Assembly (NCBI RefSeq): GCF_003049665.1
Contig: NZ_PYWM01000021.1
Location: forward strand, 1-64,000
Direction: 5' to 3'
Length of the DNA: 64,000 nt
Origin: Lysinibacillus mangiferihumi
GTDB lineage: Bacteria > Bacillota > Bacilli > Bacillales_A > Planococcaceae
Below, in pieces: positions 16,554-25,262 of this stretch. Within the stretch, counting starts at the first letter, position 1. Each line of letters opens with the position of its first letter. The notes below the pieces were generated by a model that saw only the letters and a program-made list of their open reading frames with translations, was not told where the DNA came from and did not search any database. A program made the position numbers and the translations under genes.

Positions 16554-16733
16554 ATGAAAAGGCTAGGATTAAACAATAAGTGTATTGGTTGTGGAGCAGA
16601 TGAAAAAGCACCACAGTGTGATTGCAAGTGGGATACTTGTAATTGTGGTTATCCAGATTGTTGGATAAGGGAAGATGGTACTTATCATTGTAAAAATTGC
16701 GATCACGACACACATCCAAAAGCAAACGTATAG
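16554..16733 (+). CDS. Cys-rich zinc-ribbon micro-protein
   Basis: 59 residues with nine Cys in the pattern CxxC (10, 13), CxC (22, 24), CxC (29, 31), C36 and CxxC (46, 49), plus a C-terminal HDTH. It probably binds one or two zinc ions. The RBS GGAGGAAG lies 13 bases upstream. Unknown role; phage-encoded zinc ribbons are common. Confidence 0.5.
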   Translation: MKRLGLNNKCIGCGADEKAPQCDCKWDTCNCGYPDCWIREDGTYHCKNCDHDTHPKANV

Positions 16734-16773
16734 CTTGTACATATGGTGAATTTGAAATTGCGGAGGGATACAT

Positions 16774-16896
16774 TTGAGGTTAGAAAATATCATTGAGCTA
16801 ATGATTATGAATCCTATATTAACAACAATAGCCCTTATTGTTTTAGTACTAATAGTTGGTGCATGGGCAGGTAAAGTTATACGAGCTAACCAGTAA
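16774..16896 (+). CDS. Small single-span membrane protein
   Basis: 40 residues from TTG 16774 after CGGAGGG. MNPILTTIALIVLVLIVGAW is one span, followed by a short basic end (KVIRANQ). Function unknown. Confidence 0.45.
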   Translation: MRLENIIELMIMNPILTTIALIVLVLIVGAWAGKVIRANQ

Positions 16897-16944
16897 AGCA
16901 AATACTGCACAACATGAGTTATTAATTGCAAGGGAGGATTAAGT

Positions 16945-17253
16945 GTGACTCGGTTATCCGAAGAAGCATTAAAAAAATTTACTAAAGAAGAACTGATTTA
17001 TTATTTAAAGAAAATAGAATTTTATCTGCCAACTGGAAAAACTGACTCTATAGAATATTGCATACTTAATAAACGTCATGCTGACTTATCAAAAGAGATC
17101 GATAACATATTTTCTAAGGTTACAAAATCACTAGAAGAATATAAAAAGACTCAAAATATCGACAAACTTATAGAAGTACAAAAATTGAATACGCAACGAG
17201 AACGTTTGTGGAACAAACAACGGAAAATAGAAAAAGAATTATGGGGAATTTGA
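16945..17253 (+). CDS. Hypothetical coiled-coil protein
   Basis: 102 residues from GTG 16945 with GGGAGG upstream. It begins LSEEALKKFTKEELIYYLKK and is helical with long charged segments (IDNIFSKVTKSLEEYKKT). Unrecognised. Confidence 0.45.
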   Translation: MTRLSEEALKKFTKEELIYYLKKIEFYLPTGKTDSIEYCILNKRHADLSKEIDNIFSKVTKSLEEYKKTQNIDKLIEVQKLNTQRERLWNKQRKIEKELWGI

Positions 17254-17348
17254 AAATTGGGTTGTTTAACACCATTAATTGGAGCATTAGAAACGCTTAT
17301 TGGATAGAAAAACACCTATATTGATGCATGAAAAAGGAGGAGCGTGAA

Positions 17349-17846
17349 ATGCGAGGGAAATGTATTGATCCAAGTAGCTCTACAAACCTTAGAGCCAATG
17401 AAATTTACTATTTATATCCGGCTGGAGGCTCAAGCTATCATGTTAGTCGCTTTCCACGCCCAGGTTCTCATTTTGGTACCTATCAAAAGAGTCGTTTTGA
17501 CATCATTGAAGAAGATGCTTGGCCACCCGAGCCAAAAAATCCATATGTGCTGCCAGTATTGGAATCAGGAAAAGTATACGAAGCAGAGCTGGTTTGGAAA
17601 AAGGAAGGCTATAATGCTCCGTTAGGTAAATATTTTATTAGATCCACTTATGGTTGTTATACAAATATGCAAGATTGCTATTTTTACGATGATTCCACGA
17701 ATAAACAAGCAAGGGGCAGGTACCCCATTCATTGGTTCACAAACATAAAAGAGTTTGGAGTGGAAGCTGTAAAAGAATTACCACAGAAGGATTGGAAACA
17801 GATGGATCTATTCAACCTTTCAATCATTTCAAAATTAGATCGTTGA
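17349..17846 (+). CDS. Hypothetical phage-like protein
   Basis: 165 residues. ATG 17349 follows AAAGGAGGAGCG; the upstream in-frame extension overlaps that site. The start MRGKCIDPSSSTNLRANEIY, then YYLYPAGGSSYHVSRFPR, suggests a small beta domain. It ends QMDLFNLSIISKLDR. It is of a type seen in Bacillales phage and plasmid small-gene clusters. No function is known to me. Confidence 0.45.
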   Translation: MRGKCIDPSSSTNLRANEIYYLYPAGGSSYHVSRFPRPGSHFGTYQKSRFDIIEEDAWPPEPKNPYVLPVLESGKVYEAELVWKKEGYNAPLGKYFIRSTYGCYTNMQDCYFYDDSTNKQARGRYPIHWFTNIKEFGVEAVKELPQKDWKQMDLFNLSIISKLDR

Positions 17847-17871
17847 AAAATGAAGAGGAGGTACATGTAAA

Positions 17872-18234
17872 TTGAATTTTTTTAAAAAGAATAATTCTAC
17901 AGCTTCAAGTAGCACAGTGGTTATAAATGGGAAATCAATTTCAGTTACAGGTAATAACATATCCGTTATAAACGATAAAGTTTATGTTGATGGGAAATTG
18001 GTTGAAGAAGGTCTTGTGGGACACATCACTGTTGAATTCAAAGGTGTTTTAGCTAATTTGAAAGTGAGCGGTGCAGCAAATGTAGTTGGCAATGTACAGG
18101 GCTATATAGATGCTGGTGGTTCAGTATCTATTACAGGAAATGTAGATGGCAATGTGGATGCAGGTGGTAGTGTTACTTGCGGTGATGTAAAAGGTTATGT
18201 AGATGCAGGCGGTAGTGTTCGTATAAACAAATAA
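17872..18234 (+). CDS. Bactofilin-like beta-solenoid protein
   Basis: 120 residues from TTG 17872 (GAGGAGG). Residues 60-118 contain short repeats: GNVQGYIDAGGSV, GNVDGNVDAGGSV and GDVKGYVDAGGSV. These 11-13 residue rungs with Gly, Asn and Val predict a right-handed beta helix, as in polymer-forming bactofilins. The N-terminus is basic and Ser/Thr-rich. Self-assembly is plausible; biological role unknown. Confidence 0.55.
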   Translation: MNFFKKNNSTASSSTVVINGKSISVTGNNISVINDKVYVDGKLVEEGLVGHITVEFKGVLANLKVSGAANVVGNVQGYIDAGGSVSITGNVDGNVDAGGSVTCGDVKGYVDAGGSVRINK

Positions 18235-18281
18235 GTTTATAGAAAGAAAATGTGCTGTCTATGGAATGGAAGGTGTTATGA

Positions 18282-18533
18282 ATGGAGACACAGCGAGCTA
18301 AAGAAATAATTCGAGCTGGGTTATCGTGGGCTGATTGGACAGATGAACAAAAAGAAGCGTTTAAAGTGGCTTATGATGCTATCGACAATTATGGTAAATT
18401 GCAATTTGATTTTAACCAGTTAAATCAAGAGTGGCTTGAATTAGCTACCTTTAAACGAATAGCAGAGCAAATACTGACAGAAAAACAATTTGAAAAAATT
18501 CTATTGGAGATGTATCGACAATTTGAAAAATAA
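18282..18533 (+). CDS. Hypothetical helical protein
   Basis: 83 residues. RAKEIIRAGLSWADWTDEQK is followed by helices. Acidic, with no membrane span. Unrecognised. A preceding frame-word 'AGAAAGAAAATGT' recurs before the next gene, suggesting duplicated leaders. Confidence 0.4.
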   Translation: METQRAKEIIRAGLSWADWTDEQKEAFKVAYDAIDNYGKLQFDFNQLNQEWLELATFKRIAEQILTEKQFEKILLEMYRQFEK

Positions 18534-18643
18534 CTACTGCCATTTTGCAGGTTTAATCGAAAGAAAATGTTCAAGAAGGTGACTGACAATGGCATACGAA
18601 AATGTAATTAATATAGAAAATTTAAAAGCTCATATGATGGGAC

Positions 18644-19075
18644 GTGTTAAAAATGTTTTCAGATTATCAAGGCGGACCAATAAACGGGTGGGGATATTTA
18701 TTTCTGCTCGCTTTAGGTGGACTATTCTTTTTTTGTGTTGGTATTACCCCTCTTAAGAATGATATAGAGGCAGCGCCTTTACATGGGAATATATGTATTA
18801 AAGAAATAGAAGGTGCGATTTTGGAAGAAAAACCTAGATCGTTAATAATGAAATATACAATGCAATCCGAAAAATTTGACATATTTTGTTATAACGAGTT
18901 GGTTGCAAATATGAATATTCAAAAAGTAAGCAATATATGGGTCTCCATCTATGCTAGTAGTGCAATTATTAGATGGAATGAAAAAGAATACTTCTTTACA
19001 AGACCTTATAAAAGTTTAGTTATAACGGATTCTAATGTTAGTACTTTATTAAAAGAAGAAAAAGAAGGAGAGTAA
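18644..19075 (+). CDS. Membrane-anchored hypothetical protein
   Basis: 143 residues from a GTG at 18644; an overlapping frame from ATG 18590 (with a better RBS) also exists, so the start is uncertain. Residues 17-36 form a membrane segment (YLFLLALGGLFFFCVGI). The rest has KFDIFCYNELVANMNI, whose coding DNA is echoed at 19799-19840. Function unknown. Confidence 0.4.
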   Translation: MLKMFSDYQGGPINGWGYLFLLALGGLFFFCVGITPLKNDIEAAPLHGNICIKEIEGAILEEKPRSLIMKYTMQSEKFDIFCYNELVANMNIQKVSNIWVSIYASSAIIRWNEKEYFFTRPYKSLVITDSNVSTLLKEEKEGE

Positions 19076-19079
19076 CGGT

Positions 19080-19451
19080 ATGTTAACTAAAAAAGAAATT
19101 GAATTGTTAGAGTATATGGACTATCAAGTCCTGAATAATGGAATGGATGGATGGCTTGGTAATCGAGCGTATGACAAAATGTTTGAGTTCCTTGAAATAT
19201 TACATAAGAGAAATTCTGAATTAGATCAGAAAGTGGCAGCTATATTTGTCAAAGCTGCTGTATAAGGTTTAGGGTATTACCAACATCAAAATTCTACATT
19301 TATTCCCGAAATAAAAGAATTATATAACGAATATGAAAAGGCCATTGAAGAATGCAATAACCAGTATCAGCAGGTCGCTAAAGACTTTATGAATAGCTAT
19401 GATTTAGAAGATCATTGTACTAAATTTATCATACAGTTTGATACTAAATAG
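19080..19451 (+). pseudogene. DUF4375-like protein interrupted by an in-frame stop
   Basis: The frame from ATG 19080 reads LEYMDYQVLNNGMDGWLGNR, a DUF4375-like pattern (ends at TAA 19263-19265). The same frame then continues without a further stop to 19451 as protein-like sequence (IKELYNEYEKAIEECNNQYQ; AKDFMNSYDLEDH). The first part has a good RBS and ends abruptly. A nonsense mutation in a 123-codon gene is the simplest reading; the 61-residue product may still be made. Confidence 0.6.
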
Positions 19452-19466
19452 AAAGGAGAAATTTCA

Positions 19467-19784
19467 ATGAATGATATTACGAATGACATTGTAAAGGAAT
19501 TAAAAAAAATTGAACAACAGGAGCAACAGAAAGAAATAAATTTTGCTATTTCAAATATTAAAAATGAAATGAATGAAATTAGAAACAAATTTTATTCAGT
19601 ACAGATTGTTATGCTGCTTATTCCTACAATCGTTTTAATATTAGTAGAAAGTCCAATACGATTTCTATTAATGCATTGGATAATTCAATTTACAATAGGA
19701 GTTTTAGTGATTACGTACATGTATCGTATACAGAATAAATCTATATCCAATTTTTATAGAAGGCTGGCTGATTTTGTTGAGTAG
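19467..19784 (+). CDS. Two-span membrane protein, hypothetical
   Basis: 105 residues after AAAGGAG. The N-terminal 50 residues are a charged coiled coil (VKELKKIEQQEQQKEINFAI). Residues 48-64 and 67-87 are two membrane segments. Unrecognised. Confidence 0.5.
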   Translation: MNDITNDIVKELKKIEQQEQQKEINFAISNIKNEMNEIRNKFYSVQIVMLLIPTIVLILVESPIRFLLMHWIIQFTIGVLVITYMYRIQNKSISNFYRRLADFVE

Positions 19785-19794
19785 ATTGCAATCT

Positions 19795-19840
19795 GAACGA
19801 TTTGACATATTTTCTTATAACGAGTTGATTGCAGATATGT
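19795..19840 (+). repeat. Fragment duplicated from the gene at 18644
   Basis: The bases ATTTGACATATTTT.TTATAACGAGTTG.TTGCA.ATATG match about 18887-18915 with few changes. It is a decayed partial copy between genes. Confidence 0.6.
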
Positions 19841-19923
19841 GTAGATCAATTGGGTAACATTTTTGTACGAATATCATAATAGTTTCTTTATAACTTAAAT
19901 GACTAAGAAAGGAGGAGCAGGAA

Positions 19924-20976
19924 ATGAATGAAAAAGTAGTAGATGGTATTCAGTTTTTTGACAAAGAATTAGAGTGTTTAAACAAGTATGAATTTGAGTA
20001 TGTACATGAACCGAAGAAAAAATTGACTGCTTCCTCTTTAGTTACTTACTTATTATTACGTTCGCTTTGTGATGAAGTAGGGCTTATTTTGGAGCAAGAT
20101 TTTAATTTAAAGGAAGAATGTGAAAAACGTAATCTTCCATATAGCTCGATACATAACGGTTATCATCGACTTTTTGATATTGGTTTATTAAATATTGACC
20201 GTATAAATGGTCGTACATATATTCAATTGCCAGCAGTGGCTGCTTATGTGCCAACTGCAAAAAATCCTAAGATACCTGGTTATTTCCTTGTGCCAAAAGC
20301 TATTTTTAATAGTGGCTTTTTAAGGGGTTTTATTAAAGCACGTGATGTACGGGGGGTATTAGGGTTACTTGACCTTATAAATGGTCTTTATAGGGAGCTT
20401 AAACGTAAAGGGAAATGGTTAAAACGTAAGAAAATCACGTTATACAATAAATATAAGCAGTCTAAGCAAGTGTTTAATAAATGGCTGAAACGTGTGTTCT
20501 ATGGTAAGAATAGTTTGATTCAGGTCAAACAAGAACTAGAAGGTTTGTACGAATTGAAGTTTATAGATACAGTCTATAGAGAAAGAAAGCATGATGCGAA
20601 GTTTGACCAATTCCAGGCATCTTCACACCATACATTGTCATATCTATTAAAATCAAGTAGTGTAAATTATACAAACGATGATTTACAAGACATGCAGTTT
20701 GCTTGTAAGCAAGAGGTCATTACGCCAATGTATTATGCTGTGGAGTCGAATGAAAACGCGATGTCTACGGTGAAAGCTGTCATGGCCGACATTTTAAGTA
20801 CAACTGTGCGAGAGATTGAACGACAAACTGGTAATATTCAAGCACTAGGGGCGTATTTCCGCAAGACCTTACGGCTTCAGACAAAACGTATTTTGCAGGA
20901 GGAGCAGCCGTTACGCTATCTCATCGCCAGCTCATACAAAAATGCACAGTGGGATGTACCAGAGCAGTTTAAATAA
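19924..20976 (+). CDS. Hypothetical protein, possible DNA-binding/replication factor
   Basis: 350 residues with an excellent AAAGGAGGAG site. Residues 30-100 look like a winged helix (LTASSLVTYLLLRSLCDEVG; LPYSSIHNGYHRLFDIGLL). The middle is highly basic (LKRKGKWLKRKKITLYNKYK) and the C-terminus has QTGNIQALGAYFRKTLRLQT. A replication or transcription factor is likely from this build, but I know no precise family. It ends the phage-like operon; a hairpin follows at once. Confidence 0.5.
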   Translation: MNEKVVDGIQFFDKELECLNKYEFEYVHEPKKKLTASSLVTYLLLRSLCDEVGLILEQDFNLKEECEKRNLPYSSIHNGYHRLFDIGLLNIDRINGRTYIQLPAVAAYVPTAKNPKIPGYFLVPKAIFNSGFLRGFIKARDVRGVLGLLDLINGLYRELKRKGKWLKRKKITLYNKYKQSKQVFNKWLKRVFYGKNSLIQVKQELEGLYELKFIDTVYRERKHDAKFDQFQASSHHTLSYLLKSSSVNYTNDDLQDMQFACKQEVITPMYYAVESNENAMSTVKAVMADILSTTVREIERQTGNIQALGAYFRKTLRLQTKRILQEEQPLRYLIASSYKNAQWDVPEQFK

Positions 20977-20977
20977 G

Positions 20978-21010
20978 AGCCTTTTCTGAAAAAAGTATTC
21001 AGAAAGGGCT
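20978..21010 (+). terminator. Hairpin ending the phage-like operon
   Basis: AGCCTTTTCTGAA pairs with TTCAGAAAGGGCT around a 7-nt loop two bases after the stop codon. The following T-tract is weak. Confidence 0.6.
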
Positions 21011-21720
21011 ATTTGTCATGCAGTTATATATGAGTCTTTACCATATATGGTTTTAAAAGTTTAGAGGAATACAAAAATTGTCGGTAGCATCAGGAGAATG
21101 TCCAGGAGCTACCTTTTTTGATGGCTTTTCAATCCAATTCGAGCTGTGGAATAGTCGGCTTTTGAAAATGAAATCCATTTAGGTATGTGGATGACTTATT
21201 TCGAAATTTCTTATTTCGTGGATAATTGAAGTGGTTGTGTGAATGAATCATTTCATTTCGTCTTTTTAAGGTGATAAACCATTTCCTGAAAATAATAAGT
21301 CGTAAAAGCCTTGCTATCACTGGATTTTTCAGCATTGTAATTGCTCTCTATTAATATATGAGTACTATATTGATTACTATGCGCTGTTTTTTCTCTATCT
21401 TTTTTCTATTATACTTTCCTCATCGATGATGATGATGTTGAAGTTGGTTATGTTTTTCTTTCTATCAAGGAAAGAATGAAAATCTTTAAGTTATAAATAA
21501 TGCTTATCTTTTTTATAAGGCTATAAAGGAAAAGTTAAGAGAGTTTTTATAAACAATCATTGCTGAAGTTTAGCACAGTAACCTGTTTGCTTAATCTACA
21601 CGAATCAATTTTGAAATTTATGTAATATATTTAAGCCACTTTAAATATATTAATATTAGAGGTAAATAAAGGTTCAAATATATTAACATCTACTAAAACT
21701 AATTAATAAGGGGTGATCTT
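21011..21720. other. Long intergenic stretch
   Basis: It holds a second hairpin (GGTAGC near 21084 with GCTACC before TTTTTT at 21110-21119), probably a terminator. A 68-codon minus-strand frame at 21129-21335 lacks an RBS and is not called. The remainder is AT-rich without evident genes. Confidence 0.4.
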
Positions 21721-22350
21721 ATAAATAAACGTCTAGTCTATTTACTATTTTTCACTTCCATCATACTAGTAGGAGCAGCAATCTATGTGAATTATGCCAA
21801 TCAACAAACCAGTAGCAAAATTGAAACTTATGCTGAAAATAGCACAGAACTATCAATACTAGAAGCGATTAAACTTGCATTTTCATCTGCGTTAGAATGG
21901 AACGATAAAGCTCAATTGTTATCAGCGGTTAATATTGACTTAGATGAGAAGGACGATAAAGGGATTGGAATTAATGGGAAAAGGAAGTATTGGAATATTG
22001 CATTCGCAGTACCAGATACGAACAAGTACTTTTTGGTAACAATTCATAAAGGGAAAATTGACGATGCTAGTGATTTTACTGTAGAAAGTTCATCTCCTTA
22101 TCCTAAAAATGAACTTATGCAAATAAAAGATATTAAGCATGATTCACCAGAGTTGCTTAAAAAAGCCCTCGAATTGGGCGGAATTCATCCTGGTGAGGAT
22201 TGGGCGAAAGGATATAATTTCATGATTAAAAAAGATCCTGAGTCTGGAATCCCTTTAATGTTAGTAATAGGTTGGAATAAAGAATTAAAAAATACAGTAG
22301 CAGTTTATTTTAATGTAACAACTGGAGAACACCTTGTTTCATCAAATTAA
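21721..22350 (+). CDS. Membrane-anchored exported protein with an ATA start?
   Basis: The reading frame extends upstream of GTG/ATG 21787 to an ATA at 21721 placed like a start, five bases after AAGGGGTG. From there it would read NKRLVYLLFFTSIILVGAAI, a convincing signal anchor that the later starts cut off. Either ATA is used or an ATG start has mutated. The 187-residue body ends with a PepSY-like or lipoprotein-like beta part (LMLVIGWNKELKNTVAVYFN). Probably extracellular. Family unknown. Confidence 0.45.
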   Translation: MNKRLVYLLFFTSIILVGAAIYVNYANQQTSSKIETYAENSTELSILEAIKLAFSSALEWNDKAQLLSAVNIDLDEKDDKGIGINGKRKYWNIAFAVPDTNKYFLVTIHKGKIDDASDFTVESSSPYPKNELMQIKDIKHDSPELLKKALELGGIHPGEDWAKGYNFMIKKDPESGIPLMLVIGWNKELKNTVAVYFNVTTGEHLVSSN

Positions 22351-22365
22351 AAGGAGATGGTTAAA

Positions 22366-22785
22366 ATGAAGAAGGTTTTATTTGTTTTGGGAACCTTATT
22401 ATTTGGAATGGTATTTAGCTTTACATCAGAAGCTAATGCTGCTAAACATGAGCATTTAATGCAAAGTGCCACTGCTTATGTAGGTTCAACAACTGGACAT
22501 GGAGCCACTTATGGATTTTACAATGTGCAATATAGCACTGTTGCAGTGAAAAAAAAGTATGGTACTACCGTTCCTATAATTCCTTTCGGTACTGCCATAA
22601 ATCTTACGGAATCAATAACATTAGACGGTGCTAATATTAGTAAAAGTTCATTTACTGATACTGGATTAGGTTCAGATTATGGCTCATATTGGATAGATTT
22701 TTATTATGGATTTGACTCTGCTCAAAACCGAACTAATGCTTCTCTTTTTGGAGTAAAGCCAGTATCGTATACTGCTAGCTATTAA
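22366..22785 (+). CDS. Secreted protein with a 3D-like fold
   Basis: 139 residues from ATG 22366 (AAAAGGAGATGG). The signal peptide ends at SEANAA. The body resembles the 3D domain of cell-wall-active proteins: ATAYVG..TGHGATYGF, IPFGTAINLT, then FTDTGLGSDYGSYWIDFYYG, in which the second and third Asp of the '3D' motif are kept. The first Asp of the usual VAVDP is replaced (VAVKKKY). Likely cell-wall associated; catalysis doubtful. It lies seven bases after the preceding gene's end. Confidence 0.5.
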   Translation: MKKVLFVLGTLLFGMVFSFTSEANAAKHEHLMQSATAYVGSTTGHGATYGFYNVQYSTVAVKKKYGTTVPIIPFGTAINLTESITLDGANISKSSFTDTGLGSDYGSYWIDFYYGFDSAQNRTNASLFGVKPVSYTASY

Positions 22786-22867
22786 GTTGATGGTACTTTG
22801 CTATTCAATAACTTGACACACTTTATTAACCAAATGGTTAGAATTATAGATGAAGTTAGTTAATTGG

Positions 22868-22912
22868 CAATTTGCGCTATAAGTAATGATAAAAGCGCCA
22901 GATTGTTGAAAA
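22868..22912. repeat. Partial copy of the 141-bp repeat family
   Basis: The words AATTTGCGCTATAAGTAA and AAAAGCGCCAGATTGTTGAAAA match the outer parts of the repeats at 42908 and 44625, with the middle missing. Confidence 0.45.
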
Positions 22913-23021
22913 TTGTTTTTCTGTATCCCCAAAACTTTCATTTTGGAAAGCCATTTTGTAAGGATATGTAGAAAATTTATTTTAATATTGGTTTTTGAGT
23001 ATCTGACTTCCAATCTAAAAT

Positions 23022-23270
23022 AAATGGTGCAGAGGGAAGGGGTATGGTACGCAATTAATGTTAGCAGCATTAAAATTTGCCTTTGAAGAACTTAAGTTAC
23101 ATAAAGTTACTCTAGGTGTATTTGACTTTAATACTTCTGCAATTAGATGCTATGAAAAAGTAGGCTTTAAACAAGAAGGTATACTAAGAGATGCTAGAAA
23201 AAATGGGGATAAATATTTGAATTTAATAGAAATCGGCATCCTAGAGAATGAATGGTCAGCTAAATCTTAA
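23022..23270 (+). pseudogene. C-terminal fragment of a GNAT acetyltransferase
   Basis: The frame contains the acetyl-CoA site RGKGYGTQLM and the RimJ/RimL ending FNTSAIRCYEKVGFKQEGIL followed by RDARKNGDKYLNLIEIGIL. The N-terminal 90 residues are missing. Only about 60 bases upstream lies sequence resembling the repeat found at 42908 and 44625, so an insertion or recombination probably removed the 5' part. Confidence 0.7.
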
Positions 23271-23412
23271 ACTTAAATATTCGAGTTAAGTTTATAATTC
23301 TAACCCCTTTGGATTACTGCCACTGAAATGTACATTAATGACATCTTTTTTACCATCCCTTGACAAAAACTTTACCAACGAATGACAAGCCCTTTACCAT
23401 ACACCTCTATAC

Positions 23413-24272
23413 GGTTCTGGTGCAAAAAATATAAACAACTGCAATTCACCTCTAAAGTAAGGGTATATTAACACTATTACTCTAAATAGGGACGTGATTA
23501 GTATGGAAAAGGAACAACTATTCAAGCGGAAACACTTTCAACCTGAAATCATTTTGTTAACAGTGAGATGGTACCTGCGGTACAACTTGAGCTTTCGTAA
23601 TTTAGTTGAGATAATGGAAGAACGTGGCTTAGCAATGGCCCACACAACCATTATGCGATGGGTTCATCAATATGGACCGGAATTAGATAAAAGAGTTCGA
23701 CGTCATCTTAAGCCAACAAATGATTCCTAGAGAGTCGATGAAACCTATATCAAAGTAAAAGGTCAATGGATGTATCTATATCGTTCGGTTGATTCAGAAG
23801 GGAATACCATAGATTTTTATTTAAGTGAATCAAGAGATAAACAAGCAGCCAAGCGCTTTTTTAAGAAGGCCTTGGCTTTTTCTTACGTTTCTAAGCCTCG
23901 AGTGATAACAGTAGACAAGAACCCAGCTTATCCCATTGCTATCCAAGAATTAAAAGAAGAAAAGCAGATACCCGAAGGCATCCAACTAAGGTAAGTTAAA
24001 TATCTCAACAATATCGTGGAGCAGGATCATCGCTTTATTAAAAAACGAATTCGCTCGATGCTTGGATTAAAGTCTATACGGACTGCCAAACGAATTATTG
24101 CTGGGATAGAGGCTATGCACATGATCAAAAAAGGACAAACTCTCCAAGGGGAGAAGTCCGTCCAAAATCAAAAGGAATTCATCCATCAACTGTTTGGGTT
24201 AGTTGCTTAGACCAGGGGTCACTGGAAATCATTCACTTTTTTATATTTTCTTCAAGTGTTTGCACCAGAACC
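23413..24272 (+). mobile_element. IS240-like IS6-family element, complete ends
   Basis: Perfect 14-bp terminal inverted repeats: GGTTCTGGTGCAAA at 23413-23426 and TTTGCACCAGAACC at 24259-24272. Total length 860 bp matches IS240-type elements. The single transposase frame carries two stops. Flanking 8-mers (CTCTATAC and AAATTATA) differ, so no target duplication remains. It forms the left border of the biosynthetic island. Confidence 0.9.
23503..24210 (+). pseudogene. IS6-family transposase with two in-frame stop codons
   Basis: One frame throughout encodes about 235 residues, the IS240 transposase length. It is interrupted by TAG at 23728-23730 and TAA at 23992-23994. The DDE residues are readable: D in RVDETYIKVKG, D in ITVDKNPAYP and E in NIVEQDHRFIKKR. 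Loss by point nonsense mutations with otherwise intact sequence suggests fairly recent inactivation. Mobilisation would need a transposase in trans. Confidence 0.9.
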
Positions 24273-24303
24273 AAATTATAACTATAAGAACGAGGTGTTA
24301 ATT

Positions 24304-25179
24304 TTGAAGTCCATAGGAGAAGAGATACGTAGAATTAGAATAGAAAAAAAAATTACACAAAAACAATTAAGTGAAGGAATATGTACTCAACCAACTATTA
24401 GTATGATTGAAAAAGGTATTATAATGCCTGGAATTGATATTTTAGTAGATATTGCAGCGAAGCTTCAAGTAACATTAGATTATTTCACAGAATTTATAAA
24501 TAATGCTGATTATGAAGATAAAAAAAGATTAATACTGAAACTAGAAGATTTAGCACTTAGACAAAAATTTGTAGATATACATAATATAGTGAAAATAGAG
24601 TTACAAAATAAAATAGAGGACAGGTGGTTAGAGGCTTATTTAAAATGGTTATATTTTTTAAGTAGATATTATATAAAAAAAGAATCTTTGGATTTGGTTA
24701 TAGGGAATATATTACAGTTAATTCGTAATGTCCCATCAAATATTTTAAATCGAGAATATTTATTATATCGTATTTATAATTCAATAGCATTTTTACATGC
24801 CATTAATAAAAATTATTCGAAGGCATTATTTTATTATAGGAAGATTGATTTTGATTCTGTAGAAGAGACCCGACTGCCTAGTAGGCAAATCTTTGAATTG
24901 AGGTTTTTGTATAATCAAGTAAAAACTCTATATGATATGGGGGAATATGGAGAAGCGATAAGACTTTCAGAGTTAGGTATAACTAAATCGATTAATTATG
25001 AAAATATGTCTTTAATTGGAAATTTTTATTATTATCTTGCACAGACACATGAAAAAACAAGTAAAAATCGAGAGTTGATAGTATATTTTTACAAAAAATC
25101 GTTATTCTTTTTTGAATTATTAAATCGTGAACTGTATGTTGAAATACTAAAAAATAAAAATATCACGTCTGTTGATTAA
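24304..25179 (+). CDS. PlcR-like quorum-sensing transcription regulator (RRNPP family)
   Basis: From TTG 24304 (CGAGGTG site) it has 291 residues; PlcR has about 285. Residues 3-62 are an XRE HTH: IGEEIRRIRIEKKITQKQLS, then STISMIEKG-like PTISMIEKG and DILVDIAAKLQVTLDYF. Residues 75-290 are helical TPR-type repeats; the ending ALIGNFYYYLAQT-like segment and KKSLFFFELLNRELYVEIL follow PlcR closely. Such regulators bind an imported C-terminal peptide (PapR in Bacillus cereus) and then activate promoters. Here it stands beside a PapR-like peptide gene and a biosynthetic operon, its likely target. The start lies only 32 bp from the IS end, so IS sequence may influence its expression. Confidence 0.85.
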   Translation: MKSIGEEIRRIRIEKKITQKQLSEGICTQPTISMIEKGIIMPGIDILVDIAAKLQVTLDYFTEFINNADYEDKKRLILKLEDLALRQKFVDIHNIVKIELQNKIEDRWLEAYLKWLYFLSRYYIKKESLDLVIGNILQLIRNVPSNILNREYLLYRIYNSIAFLHAINKNYSKALFYYRKIDFDSVEETRLPSRQIFELRFLYNQVKTLYDMGEYGEAIRLSELGITKSINYENMSLIGNFYYYLAQTHEKTSKNRELIVYFYKKSLFFFELLNRELYVEILKNKNITSVD

Positions 25180-25262
25180 CTAAGTTTTACTATAAAAAGA
25201 TTCTACGATTTTTACATTGCTTCAACTTTATTTCATAGGAAGAAATCGCAGGGATTCTCGCT

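Noticed and set aside
21129-21335. 68-codon minus-strand frame
   Set aside because: No RBS and no recognisable protein features.
24260-24288. Hybrid promoter with -35 (TTGCAC) in the IS end and -10 (TATAAG), 17-bp spacing, driving the PlcR-like gene
   Set aside because: The start of transcription would fall at or inside the RBS, leaving no leader for normal initiation. IS6 ends can supply -35 boxes, so it is noted, but not called.
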